From positions 226,845 through 290,844 of the forward strand of contig JAZKDO010000006.1 of the NCBI GenBank assembly GCA_040387555.1: DNA of 64,000 bases, written 5' to 3'. The notes under the pieces were generated by a model. It was not told the origin of the DNA. It saw only the letters and a list, made by a program, of their open reading frames with translations, and did not search any database. This DNA comes from UBA4416 sp040387555. GTDB taxonomy: Bacteria > Bacteroidota > Bacteroidia > B-17B0 > Aurantibacillaceae. Position 1 is the stretch's first letter, and every line of letters begins with the position of its first letter. A program made the translations under genes and the position numbers. This document shows, piece after piece, positions 1 to 7,990 of the stretch.

Positions 1-1582
1 ACGCTCCATAATTCGTAGTACTTCCAATGGCTCTCACAATGATATGCTTCACCGTTTTTAAATTATTAATCTGAGCTTTTGACAAAGTAAAGTCATTGGT
101 TTTTTCAGTTTTACCAATCACAATACCGTTTCCATCAATTGGAGCAGATTTAATCACATCGGCATACAAGGCTCCCTGCGCCAGAGTTTGCATCACCACA
201 TAATTTGTATCTACAAAATCAAGGTTCATTGATACATCGAACGGAAATCCATTATTAGCGTATACTCTAAATAACATTGTGTTAATATTATCTGAAGTTT
301 GTTCTCCAAAATCAAAAGGAATGGTATCCCTGAAAATAAAATCCCAGGCCCCGCCATATAAGGGCATTTTTAGTTCCATATCCACTTTAAACTGACTTTG
401 ATCTGTGATAAAATTTCGTTGAGATGCAGAAGGTGTACCGTTAGGATTGGTTTGTGAAGCTACATTATAAATAAAACTTTTAGGCTTAGAATTAATAATG
501 GCGTTGAGTTGCGTTGCTGAAGGCCCGCCAATGGTTGTTGGAGTTGTAATTGCCGATGCACCTACTACAACCGGCGCATTAATATCAAGGTTATTATAAG
601 CTGATGGTAATGGTACAGACGAATAAGGAAACGTTTGGCCCGGCCCATAAGGAAATAACTGAATGTTATTTAAACGGATTGGAATACCATAAGAATTATC
701 CACAGTAAAATCAATGGTAGCGTAATTGATTCGGAAATCACCGCCACCTGGTACCACGTTTTTGAAAATAGAAATTGCTACCGTATCAATATTTGCCCCA
801 ATACTTTGCTGGCCAACATCACCCTTAATTAAAGAAAAACTTTGGTTTGAAAATGTTTGAGAAATCTGGAAAGATTCAGCAACCGTTGAAACGGCAGATG
901 TTTTAGTAGCTACAATCTTATAGTTTACCAAAAACTGGTTAGTAGTCGTTCCGCCATTTGTCATATCAAATATATAATTTGAAAGATCAACATACTGATT
1001 CACATTGATGTTTCCACCGCTGGATGCCGGAATTGCTATTGTTTGTAAAAAGGGAATTCCACCTTTTTTAGCATTAGGAATTGAAATAGTAAGTAAAGAA
1101 CTTTGTTTAAATGTAGAATTAACACTGATATTGAAATCACATGTTTTTAAAGTTAACTCATCAATCTGCACAGAAGCATTCCCTGTAGAATAATTTACCA
1201 TGGTATTAAAATTCATGGTGTAAGTAGAACCTGTTGGCAATGTATTCAAAGCAACCGCATCACCAGCAGTTAAATTATAATTGGTGTTTACATTATTATT
1301 AGTTAAAGGAATAAGATCTGTTCCTTTAACAGAAAACAAATTTCCTTTGTAAACCAAGGTACAAAAGCCGGTTCCATCTACCTGAATCTGGCCATTTTTA
1401 TCTGTTTCCAATAAAATGTCGCGGATGGTGAAGGAACTGTTTACTAATGGTATAGCGAGTTCAGGTGTCCATTGCTGGTCGGCCATATTATCCATGTCAA
1501 TATTTTTTTTGACACATGAATTAAATGTAACCACTGCTATTATCAGAGGCAGGATCCCTTGTTTAAACGTTTTTATAGCCAT
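1..1582 (-). CDS. Exported probable lipoprotein of unknown function, cut by window edge
   Basis: This reading frame starts with ATG at 1582 and stays open to the left edge, so about 527 residues are visible and the C-terminus is missing. The N-terminus has a short basic stretch, a hydrophobic core and then TFNSC, an imperfect lipobox, which suggests an outer-membrane or periplasmic lipoprotein with Cys at about residue 23. The rest is rich in Thr, Ser, Asn and Val in short alternating stretches, as in beta-sandwich surface proteins, with no catalytic motif that I recognise. A TAAATTTG promoter element lies about 45 bases upstream. I do not recognise the family. It faces away from prfA and is not in its operon. 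Confidence 0.7.
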   Translation of the reverse strand, partial: MAIKTFKQGILPLIIAVVTFNSCVKKNIDMDNMADQQWTPELAIPLVNSSFTIRDILLETDKNGQIQVDGTGFCTLVYKGNLFSVKGTDLIPLTNNNVNTNYNLTAGDAVALNTLPTGSTYTMNFNTMVNYSTGNASVQIDELTLKTCDFNISVNSTFKQSSLLTISIPNAKKGGIPFLQTIAIPASSGGNINVNQYVDLSNYIFDMTNGGTTTNQFLVNYKIVATKTSAVSTVAESFQISQTFSNQSFSLIKGDVGQQSIGANIDTVAISIFKNVVPGGGDFRINYATIDFTVDNSYGIPIRLNNIQLFPYGPGQTFPYSSVPLPSAYNNLDINAPVVVGASAITTPTTIGGPSATQLNAIINSKPKSFIYNVASQTNPNGTPSASQRNFITDQSQFKVDMELKMPLYGGAWDFIFRDTIPFDFGEQTSDNINTMLFRVYANNGFPFDVSMNLDFVDTNYVVMQTLAQGALYADVIKSAPIDGNGIVIGKTEKTNDFTLSKAQINNLKTVKHIIVRAIGSTTNYGA

Positions 1583-1628
1583 GATTTACTTAAATAATAT
1601 AATTGTTTAAAATTCAATAATTTAGCGG

Positions 1629-1636
1629 CAAATTTA
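1629..1636 (-). promoter_or_regulatory. Bacteroidota-type -7 promoter element for the lipoprotein gene
   Basis: The minus strand reads TAAATTTG, an exact match to TAnnTTTG. It would start a transcript near 1622 with a leader of about 40 bases. No clear TTG is seen at the usual -33 spacing. Confidence 0.35.
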
Positions 1637-1771
1637 ATATAAAAATCCGGTCGCCATTTTTTTTATACAAAAATGATCCTTTTATCAGGAAAAACGGTAA
1701 GTGTTATTGGGTATTTTTCCTATTCACAATTGATTTAGTATCTTAGAGCCCTTATAGTGATAAAATAGAGT

Positions 1772-2842
1772 ATGCTAGATAAATTAGAAGAGATTAAGAG
1801 AAGATACAATGATGTTGAAGCTAAATTAGGAGATCCTGGCGTTATTGCCGATATGCGCCTGTTTAAAAAATTAAACATCGAATACAAGAGTTTGCAGCCA
1901 GTGGTAGAAGCCTATTACAAATACAAACAAATTACTGATAATATTAATGGCGCAAAAGAAGTTTTAGCCACCGAGAAAGACAAAGAATTTTTAGATATGG
2001 CCAAAGCGGAACTTGATGAGAACCGTTTAGCTGAAGAAAAATTACAGGAAGAAGTACGCTTGTTATTAATCCCGAAAGATCCGGAAGATGCGAAGAACTG
2101 TACGATGGAAATCCGCGGTGGAACCGGTGGTGATGAAGCCGCCCTTTTTGCAGGTGATTTATTTGAAATGTATCGTCGCTATTGTGAGATTAAAGGCTTT
2201 CAGTTAGAGGTTGTTGACGAAAGCCAGGGCTCCATGGGCGGTTATAAAGAAATCGTATTTAACGTGAAAGGAGATAACGCATTTGGCACCATGAAATTTG
2301 AGAGCGGTGTGCATCGTGTACAACGTGTTCCTTCCACTGAGGCTGCCGGAAGGGTTCATACATCAGCCGCCACCGTAGTAGTGTTACCGGAAGCAGAAGA
2401 ATGGGATATTGAAATTAAACCCGCAGATATTGAAATGGCTACAGCGCGAAGTGGTGGTGCAGGTGGACAAAATGTAAATAAGGTAGAATCGAAAGTAATT
2501 TTAACACATAAACCTTCCGGTATTGTGGTGACCTGTCAAACACAACGTAACCAGCTGGGGAACCGTGAAAAAGCCATGGAGATGCTTCGCTCTAAATTAT
2601 ATGATTTGGAGTTTCAAAAGCGCCTGGCAGAAACTACAGGACGAAGAAAAACAATGGTAAGTACTGGTGACCGTTCAGAAAAAATCAGGACTTATAATTA
2701 CCCTCAGAATAGAATAACCGATCACCGAATTGGTTTGACTCTATATAATTTAACTGACTTTACCAACGGATACATTCAACAAATGATAGATGCCTTGCAG
2801 TTTGCTGAAAACGCAGAGCGACTAAAAGAAGGAGGATTGTAG
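1772..2842 (+). CDS. prfA: Peptide chain release factor 1
   Basis: This is the class I release factor that reads UAA and UAG in the ribosomal A site and triggers hydrolysis of peptidyl-tRNA. At 356 residues it has the normal RF1 length. The GGQ catalytic tripeptide is at residues 231-233 inside SGGAGGQNVNKVES. The codon-recognition tripeptide is P-S-T at 187-189, which fits the P-x-T pattern of RF1 rather than the SPF of RF2. The C-terminal part has the STGDRSEKIRTYNYPQ and RITDHRIGLTLYNL stretches typical of the family. The ATG at 1772 gives the expected N-terminus (MLDKLEEIKRRY). pyrF follows after 78 bases in the same direction. Confidence 0.97.
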   Translation: MLDKLEEIKRRYNDVEAKLGDPGVIADMRLFKKLNIEYKSLQPVVEAYYKYKQITDNINGAKEVLATEKDKEFLDMAKAELDENRLAEEKLQEEVRLLLIPKDPEDAKNCTMEIRGGTGGDEAALFAGDLFEMYRRYCEIKGFQLEVVDESQGSMGGYKEIVFNVKGDNAFGTMKFESGVHRVQRVPSTEAAGRVHTSAATVVVLPEAEEWDIEIKPADIEMATARSGGAGGQNVNKVESKVILTHKPSGIVVTCQTQRNQLGNREKAMEMLRSKLYDLEFQKRLAETTGRRKTMVSTGDRSEKIRTYNYPQNRITDHRIGLTLYNLTDFTNGYIQQMIDALQFAENAERLKEGGL

Positions 2843-2920
2843 ATAGTTATGAGTTTTTAGTTTTGAGTGTTTAATACAGAACAATTCAAAACTAAACACT
2901 AAACATTAAAACTTTAATTT
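2843..2920. repeat. Low-complexity spacer with paired complementary words
   Basis: The spacer between prfA and pyrF contains AGTTTTGA followed by GTGTTTA, then TCAAAACT followed by AAACACT. Each word finds its complement on the other side, but in the same order, so they cannot form one simple hairpin. It resembles the filler spacers seen elsewhere in this window. Confidence 0.4.
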
Positions 2921-3733
2921 ATGACACGAGCAGAAATTATAAAAGAGATCAAAGCCAAGAAAACATTTTTATGTGTTGGCTTAGACCCTGACGTTGAAAA
3001 ATTACCAAAGCATTTATTGGAAGAGGATGACCCTATTTTTGAATTCAATCGTCAAGTCATTGATGCCACAGCAGAATATTGCGTTTCCTTTAAACCCAAT
3101 ACGGCATTTTATGAAGCTTATGGCGTAAGTGGTTATACCAGCCTTGAAAGAACCATTAAATACATACGTCAGAATTACCCTCATCATTTTTTAATTGCAG
3201 ATGCTAAACGAGGCGATATTGGTAATACTTCCGCGATGTATGCCAAAGCATTTTTTAAACGCCTTCATGCAGATGCTATTACTATTGCTCCTTATATGGG
3301 AAGTGATTCAGTAAAACCATTTTTGGAGTTTGACGGAAAATGGGCCATTGTTTTAGCTTTAACATCCAATGAAGGCTCAACCGATTTTCAAATGACAGAA
3401 GCAAAAGAAGGTCTTTGGTATCAGCAGGTTTTAAAAGTTTCCAGCCAGTGGGGAACGCCTGAAAACATGATGTATGTTATTGGTGCTACAAAAGCTAATA
3501 TGCTGGATGATGTTCGAAAAATTATTCCTAATCATTTTCTATTGGTTCCTGGAGTTGGCACACAAGGAGGAACTTTAGAAGACGTTTGTAAATATGGCAT
3601 GATTAAAAATGACATAGGCTTATTGGTCAATTCATCCCGTTCTATTATTTATGCATCTAATGGTGAAGATTTTGCTGAAGCTGCAGGCAAAGAAGCTAAA
3701 AAAATGGCTGATGAAATGAAGGGGTATCTTTAA
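2921..3733 (+). CDS. pyrF: Orotidine 5'-phosphate decarboxylase
   Basis: This cytosolic enzyme converts orotidine monophosphate to UMP, the last step of de novo UMP synthesis. The 270-residue length and the DAKRGDIGNTS active-site segment (residues 94-104, with Lys96 as the expected catalytic lysine) place it in the longer type-2 PyrF subfamily. Other supports are FLCVGLDPDVEKLP near the N-terminus and the LLVPGVGTQGG phosphate-binding loop near the C-terminus. The other pyrimidine gene in this window, pyrD, is 34 kb away and not linked. Confidence 0.95.
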   Translation: MTRAEIIKEIKAKKTFLCVGLDPDVEKLPKHLLEEDDPIFEFNRQVIDATAEYCVSFKPNTAFYEAYGVSGYTSLERTIKYIRQNYPHHFLIADAKRGDIGNTSAMYAKAFFKRLHADAITIAPYMGSDSVKPFLEFDGKWAIVLALTSNEGSTDFQMTEAKEGLWYQQVLKVSSQWGTPENMMYVIGATKANMLDDVRKIIPNHFLLVPGVGTQGGTLEDVCKYGMIKNDIGLLVNSSRSIIYASNGEDFAEAAGKEAKKMADEMKGYL

Positions 3734-3755
3734 AATTTCATTCATCTTGGTAAAT

Positions 3756-3811
3756 GTCATTGCGAACGGAGTGAAGCAATCTCACATTTAGCATCGTTTG
3801 AGATTGCTTTC
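3756..3811. repeat. REP-like palindromic element downstream of pyrF
   Basis: The word GTCATTGCGAACGGAGTGAA at 3756-3775 begins an element in which AAGCAATCTCA (3774-3784) pairs perfectly with TGAGATTGCTT (3799-3809) around a 14-base loop. From memory this matches a dispersed intergenic repeat common in Bacteroidota genomes. It lies between the convergent pyrF and phaC genes and could also act as a terminator. Confidence 0.55.
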
Positions 3812-3873
3812 TTATTATTACAGTCAGAGAAAAACTGGGACTGGATTTATAGATATTGGGACATCTAAAAAAA

Positions 3874-5649
3874 TCAACACGTTTCCATCACATATCGTCC
3901 AGGTGCATCCTCTATCACCGAATAGGTTTTATTACCCAATACTTTTTTTGCAGGAACTTTTTTACCGGATTGCTTGATTAATTTTTCACTGTAAGCATTC
4001 CACCAGCTACCTTCAAAAAATTGGGCAGTTTCTTTCCATTTATCAAAATCACCCTCCAGTTTACCATTCAGATAATAACCGTATTTATTTTTATAAGGAG
4101 GATTAATTGCGCCCATTACATGGCCTGAACCGCCAAGTATAAATTCTACAGGTCCGCTGACCATGCGAGTAGTGATGAAAACAGTTTTAGCCGGTGAAAT
4201 ATAATCTTCGGTCAATCCTATCACGTATACAGGAAATTCTATTTTTCCAATATCAATCTGTGTTCCGCAAATGGTTAAGGCATTTTTCCTGCTCAAACCA
4301 TTCTCCAGTATAATTCGATGTATATAATATTTATACATATTTGCTGGAAGATTAGTATTGTCGTTCGTCCAGTATAATACATCAAAGGCTGAAGGTCTCA
4401 GTCCTTTTAAATAACTATTCACTGCATAATTCCAAATCAAATCATGTGAGCGAATCAGATTGAAAGCCAGTTCCATATCATGTCCATGTAAAACGCCATC
4501 ATGTAATAATTCACCTCTATCCAGTTTTTTAACAAGAGCTTCATCAATCACATTTCCCATGGGCCCTACATCAATAAAATCAATCATCGCAGCTAACAAC
4601 GTAGCGGAATTAATGGAATTATTTTTTTCTTTTTTTGAGAGTATCGCACAAGCCACGCCTAACAAAGTTCCTCCTAAACAATAACCAAGTGTATTTATTT
4701 TTTGGACTGCAGAAACATTTTTTGCAATTTCAATAGCTTTTAAGGCTCCTTCATTTACGTAATCATCAAACGATAAATGTGCGGTTTTAGGGCACGGATT
4801 TTTCCAGGAAATAACGTATACTGTAATGCCTTTTTCAACAAAAAATTTCACAAAGGAATTTTGAGCCTGTAGATCAAGTATGTAAAATTTATTGATCCAT
4901 GGAGGTATCATTAATAAAGGAGTTTCATATACTTCTTTGGAAGCAGGAGCATATTGAATCAGCTGCATTAGCTCATTTTCAAATATTACGGCTCCAGGAG
5001 TAATTGCTAAATTTTTACCAACTTCAAAAGCTGATTCATCGGTTTGTGTGATCTGACCTTTTTCAATATCCCTAACCAGATTCTGAAAACCGTTTATAAG
5101 GCTTTGCCCTTTAGTTTGGAAAGCTAAATTCAAAGCTTCCGGATTAGTTGCTAAAAAATTGGCGGGTGAAAACAAATCCATAAAATGTTGGTTATAAAAC
5201 TCCATTTTTTTACGGGCCTTGTCACCAATTTCAATTTGGGAGATGATGCGTTCTGCTAATCGCTCAGTGAGCAAATAATTTTGTTTGATAAAATTAAAAT
5301 AAGGTATGTTCCACTCTACCGCAACAAAACGCTTATCATTTTTTTCAGGAAGAATGCCTGAGGAATTTTCTCCGTTCTCTGATTTTACAAAAAGGTTGTT
5401 CCATATTTCTTGCTGACTTTTCAGATAATCCAACAAAAAAAAGTTGATCTTCTGTATCTCATGAGGATTGATAGCAATTTTAGACCAAAAATTTAAATAG
5501 GTGATCACAATAGAACGACTATCATGTTGATACCCTTTATAATTTTTAGAATAATCTTCAACCAGGTGTTGACTTGATTTACTTAAGCCTTGCATCCAAT
5601 CCTGGTAAGTAAAATCTTTATTCTCCTGCATAAATAAACAGTTTTTCAT
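3874..5649 (-). CDS. phaC: Poly(3-hydroxyalkanoate) synthase
   Basis: This enzyme polymerises 3-hydroxyacyl-CoA into PHA storage granules. The length (591 residues) is that of class I synthases. The lipase-like box is GYCLGG with nucleophile Cys324. The other triad members are visible as Asp482 in LTEDYISP and His510 in GGSGHVMGAINPP. The C-terminus ends in the usual APGRYV pattern. An N-terminal PhaC domain covers roughly residues 50-220 and the alpha/beta-hydrolase core roughly 230-550. The start may be the ATG at 5649 or, seven codons in, the ATG at 5631 (MQENKDFTYQDW). The upstream ATG sits on the end of a long inverted repeat that separates this gene from the phasin-like gene, which is read in the same direction. 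Confidence 0.92.
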   Translation of the reverse strand: MKNCLFMQENKDFTYQDWMQGLSKSSQHLVEDYSKNYKGYQHDSRSIVITYLNFWSKIAINPHEIQKINFFLLDYLKSQQEIWNNLFVKSENGENSSGILPEKNDKRFVAVEWNIPYFNFIKQNYLLTERLAERIISQIEIGDKARKKMEFYNQHFMDLFSPANFLATNPEALNLAFQTKGQSLINGFQNLVRDIEKGQITQTDESAFEVGKNLAITPGAVIFENELMQLIQYAPASKEVYETPLLMIPPWINKFYILDLQAQNSFVKFFVEKGITVYVISWKNPCPKTAHLSFDDYVNEGALKAIEIAKNVSAVQKINTLGYCLGGTLLGVACAILSKKEKNNSINSATLLAAMIDFIDVGPMGNVIDEALVKKLDRGELLHDGVLHGHDMELAFNLIRSHDLIWNYAVNSYLKGLRPSAFDVLYWTNDNTNLPANMYKYYIHRIILENGLSRKNALTICGTQIDIGKIEFPVYVIGLTEDYISPAKTVFITTRMVSGPVEFILGGSGHVMGAINPPYKNKYGYYLNGKLEGDFDKWKETAQFFEGSWWNAYSEKLIKQSGKKVPAKKVLGNKTYSVIEDAPGRYVMETC

Positions 5650-5749
5650 AACAAAAAGGCTGTCTCAAAAATCTAATTTTTAGTCATTCTGAAACTTGTT
5701 TCAGAATTTGTTCTAACTATCTGAGATTTTTGAAACAGCCTCTTTGTTA
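5649..5749 (-). terminator. 26-bp inverted repeat between phasin and phaC, possible attenuator
   Basis: The arms at 5649-5674 and 5724-5749 are complementary at 24 of 26 positions. On the minus strand the second arm ends in GCCTTTTTGTT, so the structure looks like an intrinsic terminator whose last bases run into the first phaC ATG. The loop holds an inner palindrome (TTCTGAAACTTGTTTCAGAA). The likely effect is to stop most transcripts after the phasin gene. Confidence 0.6.
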
Positions 5750-5758
5750 ATCAATTAA

Positions 5759-6436
5759 TTAATTATGTACAGTCATCTTTTGACTTTTCTTTACTTCGTT
5801 CTCTTGAGAACTGCCATTCTTAGAAAATTTTTCTGTTGTTTCTTCAGATTGTGATTTAGCAGCTTTGGTAGTATCTGCCCACAATTGTTTGTTCAGATTA
5901 AAAAAGTCGTTTAACTGGGTATTAAATTCTTTTTGTAAATCCTTGTTGATCTCCATGGTATTTTCCATACGCTTATTGTAAGATTCAATTAAAGATTTAA
6001 GCATATTTTGAGAAGCTTCAAATTCTTTCTCAATCGTTTGCTGGTATTTTTCATTGATGCTTGTCCAGTCAATATTTCCATTATCTAATTTTTTCGTGAA
6101 ACTATTGAACAAATTCTGATTATACTCCGTGATCTGCTGTATAATTTTTTCAAATGGATTTTCGTTTGTGCCAAAATTACCAAAAGGTGTGAATCCTGAT
6201 TTCATTGAGTTATTTAAAAATAAGTCAGTATAGCTTTTCATTGGATTCCACATTGCATTCTTGTTTTCACCGGAAATTGAACCGAATAAATTACCATAGA
6301 ATCCGGTAACAAGATTTAATTGTTTTTTATAAAGGTCAGTCATTGAAGATGTTACTTCATTGCACCATTGATTAATCATTTTTGTGCTTTCTTGTAAAGT
6401 TTCGTTAGCAGAAGTTTTTGAATTTGTTGTTTCCAT
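5759..6436 (-). CDS. Phasin-like PHA granule-associated protein
   Basis: This 225-residue hydrophilic protein is predicted to be mostly helical and has no signal peptide or membrane segment. Its helices are rich in Gln, Asn, Lys and Glu (for example residues 110-200), and a central stretch carries FGNFGTNENPFEK. This is the composition and size of phasins, which coat PHA granules, or of the PhaE subunit of class III synthases. The class I length of the neighbouring PhaC favours a phasin. The assignment rests mainly on its position directly upstream of phaC and on composition, because I see no diagnostic motif. Confidence 0.65.
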   Translation of the reverse strand: METTNSKTSANETLQESTKMINQWCNEVTSSMTDLYKKQLNLVTGFYGNLFGSISGENKNAMWNPMKSYTDLFLNNSMKSGFTPFGNFGTNENPFEKIIQQITEYNQNLFNSFTKKLDNGNIDWTSINEKYQQTIEKEFEASQNMLKSLIESYNKRMENTMEINKDLQKEFNTQLNDFFNLNKQLWADTTKAAKSQSEETTEKFSKNGSSQENEVKKSQKMTVHN

Positions 6437-6619
6437 GCTTGGTTTTTGGCTTAAAAATATTATTAAATTAGTTTTTTGGAGATGATAAAGTACCGAATAA
6501 TTAAGCTGTTCTTCATTACATTATTCAATAGATTTCTATACAAAAATCAAAGATTGTTGACTCAGGAAAATAAAATGGGTGTTAAGAATGCAAAATGGTT
6601 TATTTGAACAAATAGAAAA

Positions 6620-7354
6620 TTATTTGTTTTTTCTGGATGGTTCATCTTCATCCTTGTACTTATCGTAGTCTAGCTTATTACCCCAAAAATTCATTTGTTG
6701 CTTGATCCAACCTTTGCGATTACTGACATAACTGCTTGCCGGATTTGCTTTTAAACGTATTGGATTAGGTAAAATAGCAGCGATGGCAGCCGCCTCGTCC
6801 TTCGTTAATTTTTTAGCAGTTTTATGAAACCAGTGTTGCGATGCTGCTTCAGCGCCATAAATACCGTTACCCATTTCAATACTGTTTAAATATACTTCCA
6901 TGATACGCTCTTTACTCCAAAAAACCTCTATCAATAAAGTAAACCATACTTCAAAAGCTTTTCTTAAGTAACTTCTGCCTTGCCATAAAAAAACATTCTT
7001 AGCAGTTTGCTGGGTTATTGTTGAAGCTCCTCTGAAACGCTTTCCTTCTTCGTTTTCTTTCATGGCTTTTTTAATAGCGCCTAAATCAAACCCAAAATGT
7101 TTCAAATAATTCTGATCTTCACTACATACTACAGCTAACTGCAATTTAGGGGAAATATCTTCCAATGGCACCCAGTCATGTTCCATGATGATACCTTTAC
7201 CGTCACCTATTTGTTCCATATTACGAATGATCATAAGAGGTGTAATCGGCACCGGAACCCATCTGTAAAGAATCACCATCGCCATAGATAGAACCACAAA
7301 TGCAATGCATGTTTTCCATATTATCCTCCAGATTCGTCCTGCTAACTTTATCAT
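6620..7354 (-). CDS. mtgA: Monofunctional biosynthetic peptidoglycan transglycosylase
   Basis: This GT51 enzyme polymerises lipid II into glycan strands at the periplasmic face of the inner membrane. One N-terminal membrane anchor spans about residues 12-30. The catalytic glutamate is Glu79 in CSEDQNYLKHFGFD, followed by RGASTITQQTAKN (108-120) and the KERIMEVYLNSIEMG motif (148-162). There is no transpeptidase domain, and the length (244 residues) is typical of MtgA. It is transcribed divergently from the thioredoxin-like gene at 7433. Confidence 0.95.
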   Translation of the reverse strand: MIKLAGRIWRIIWKTCIAFVVLSMAMVILYRWVPVPITPLMIIRNMEQIGDGKGIIMEHDWVPLEDISPKLQLAVVCSEDQNYLKHFGFDLGAIKKAMKENEEGKRFRGASTITQQTAKNVFLWQGRSYLRKAFEVWFTLLIEVFWSKERIMEVYLNSIEMGNGIYGAEAASQHWFHKTAKKLTKDEAAAIAAILPNPIRLKANPASSYVSNRKGWIKQQMNFWGNKLDYDKYKDEDEPSRKNK

Positions 7355-7384
7355 AAAAGAGTAAAACTATTGTATTATTTCCCT

Positions 7385-7392
7385 TAAGTTTG
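7385..7392 (+). promoter_or_regulatory. -7 promoter element for the thioredoxin-like gene
   Basis: TAAGTTTG matches TAnnTTTG exactly and lies 41 bases before the ATG at 7433 in the divergent mtgA intergenic region. I see no matching -33 TTG. Confidence 0.35.
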
Positions 7393-7432
7393 CACTCATA
7401 CAAAATTTTAGCAACATCATCCTTTTAATAAC

Positions 7433-7927
7433 ATGAGCAAAAAAGCCACCTATATTATTCTATTAATTGCCGTTCTCGGAGTTATTGGACTTTACTATTA
7501 TAATAAATTTAAAGTTGCACCCGTTTTGGACGTTACTAAGCTGGATCTGATGGCTGAAGACACTACAAAATTTGACTTTGCATCTTTAAAAGGAAAAAAA
7601 GTGATTGTCAATTTTTACGCATCCTGGTGCCCTAACTGCCTGGATGAATTAAAAACACTGAACAGGATCAAAGATCAAAAGCTGGCAGGCATTGAAATTC
7701 TGGCAATCACAGACGAAGGAATGGCTAAGATGATTGATTTCAAAGCAAAAAAACAATACCCTTTTACTTTCTTAAGTTTTAATGCACCGTTTTCCAGTAT
7801 TGGTATTAATGCAATACCCGTGACCTATCTTTTAAATACAAAAGGTGAAATCGTTTACAATAACTTAGGCTACATTGAATGGGATGATGAGTCAACGGTT
7901 GAGCACCTAAAAACCATCATGGAATAA
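7433..7927 (+). CDS. Membrane-anchored TlpA/ResA-like thioredoxin-fold protein
   Basis: This is a 164-residue protein with one N-terminal membrane anchor (about residues 6-23) and a periplasmic thioredoxin fold. The redox motif is CPNC (Cys66 and Cys69) in NFYASWCPNCLDEL, followed by the cis-proline strand INAIPVTYLLNTKG. Proteins of this type reduce or oxidise periplasmic thiols, for example in cytochrome maturation, but no cytochrome gene is nearby, so the partner is unknown. It is probably a single-gene unit; the phosphohexomutase follows after 63 bases with its own promoter candidate. Confidence 0.85.
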   Translation: MSKKATYIILLIAVLGVIGLYYYNKFKVAPVLDVTKLDLMAEDTTKFDFASLKGKKVIVNFYASWCPNCLDELKTLNRIKDQKLAGIEILAITDEGMAKMIDFKAKKQYPFTFLSFNAPFSSIGINAIPVTYLLNTKGEIVYNNLGYIEWDDESTVEHLKTIME

Positions 7928-7937
7928 GTTAAATCTT

Positions 7938-7968
7938 TTGCTCGAACATTATTTATTAGATATATTTA
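7938..7968 (+). promoter_or_regulatory. Promoter for the phosphohexomutase gene
   Basis: TTG at 7938-7940, a 20-base spacer and TATATTTA at 7961-7968 (one mismatch to TAnnTTTG) form a Bacteroidota-type promoter 22 bases before the ATG at 7991. Confidence 0.4.
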
Positions 7969-7990
7969 AACCCTATATATATTCTTAGTT

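Noticed and set aside
1958..2470. Unusual codon-recognition motif in release factor 1 (P-S-T)
   Set aside because: It still fits the P-x-T pattern of RF1, so it is ordinary variation.
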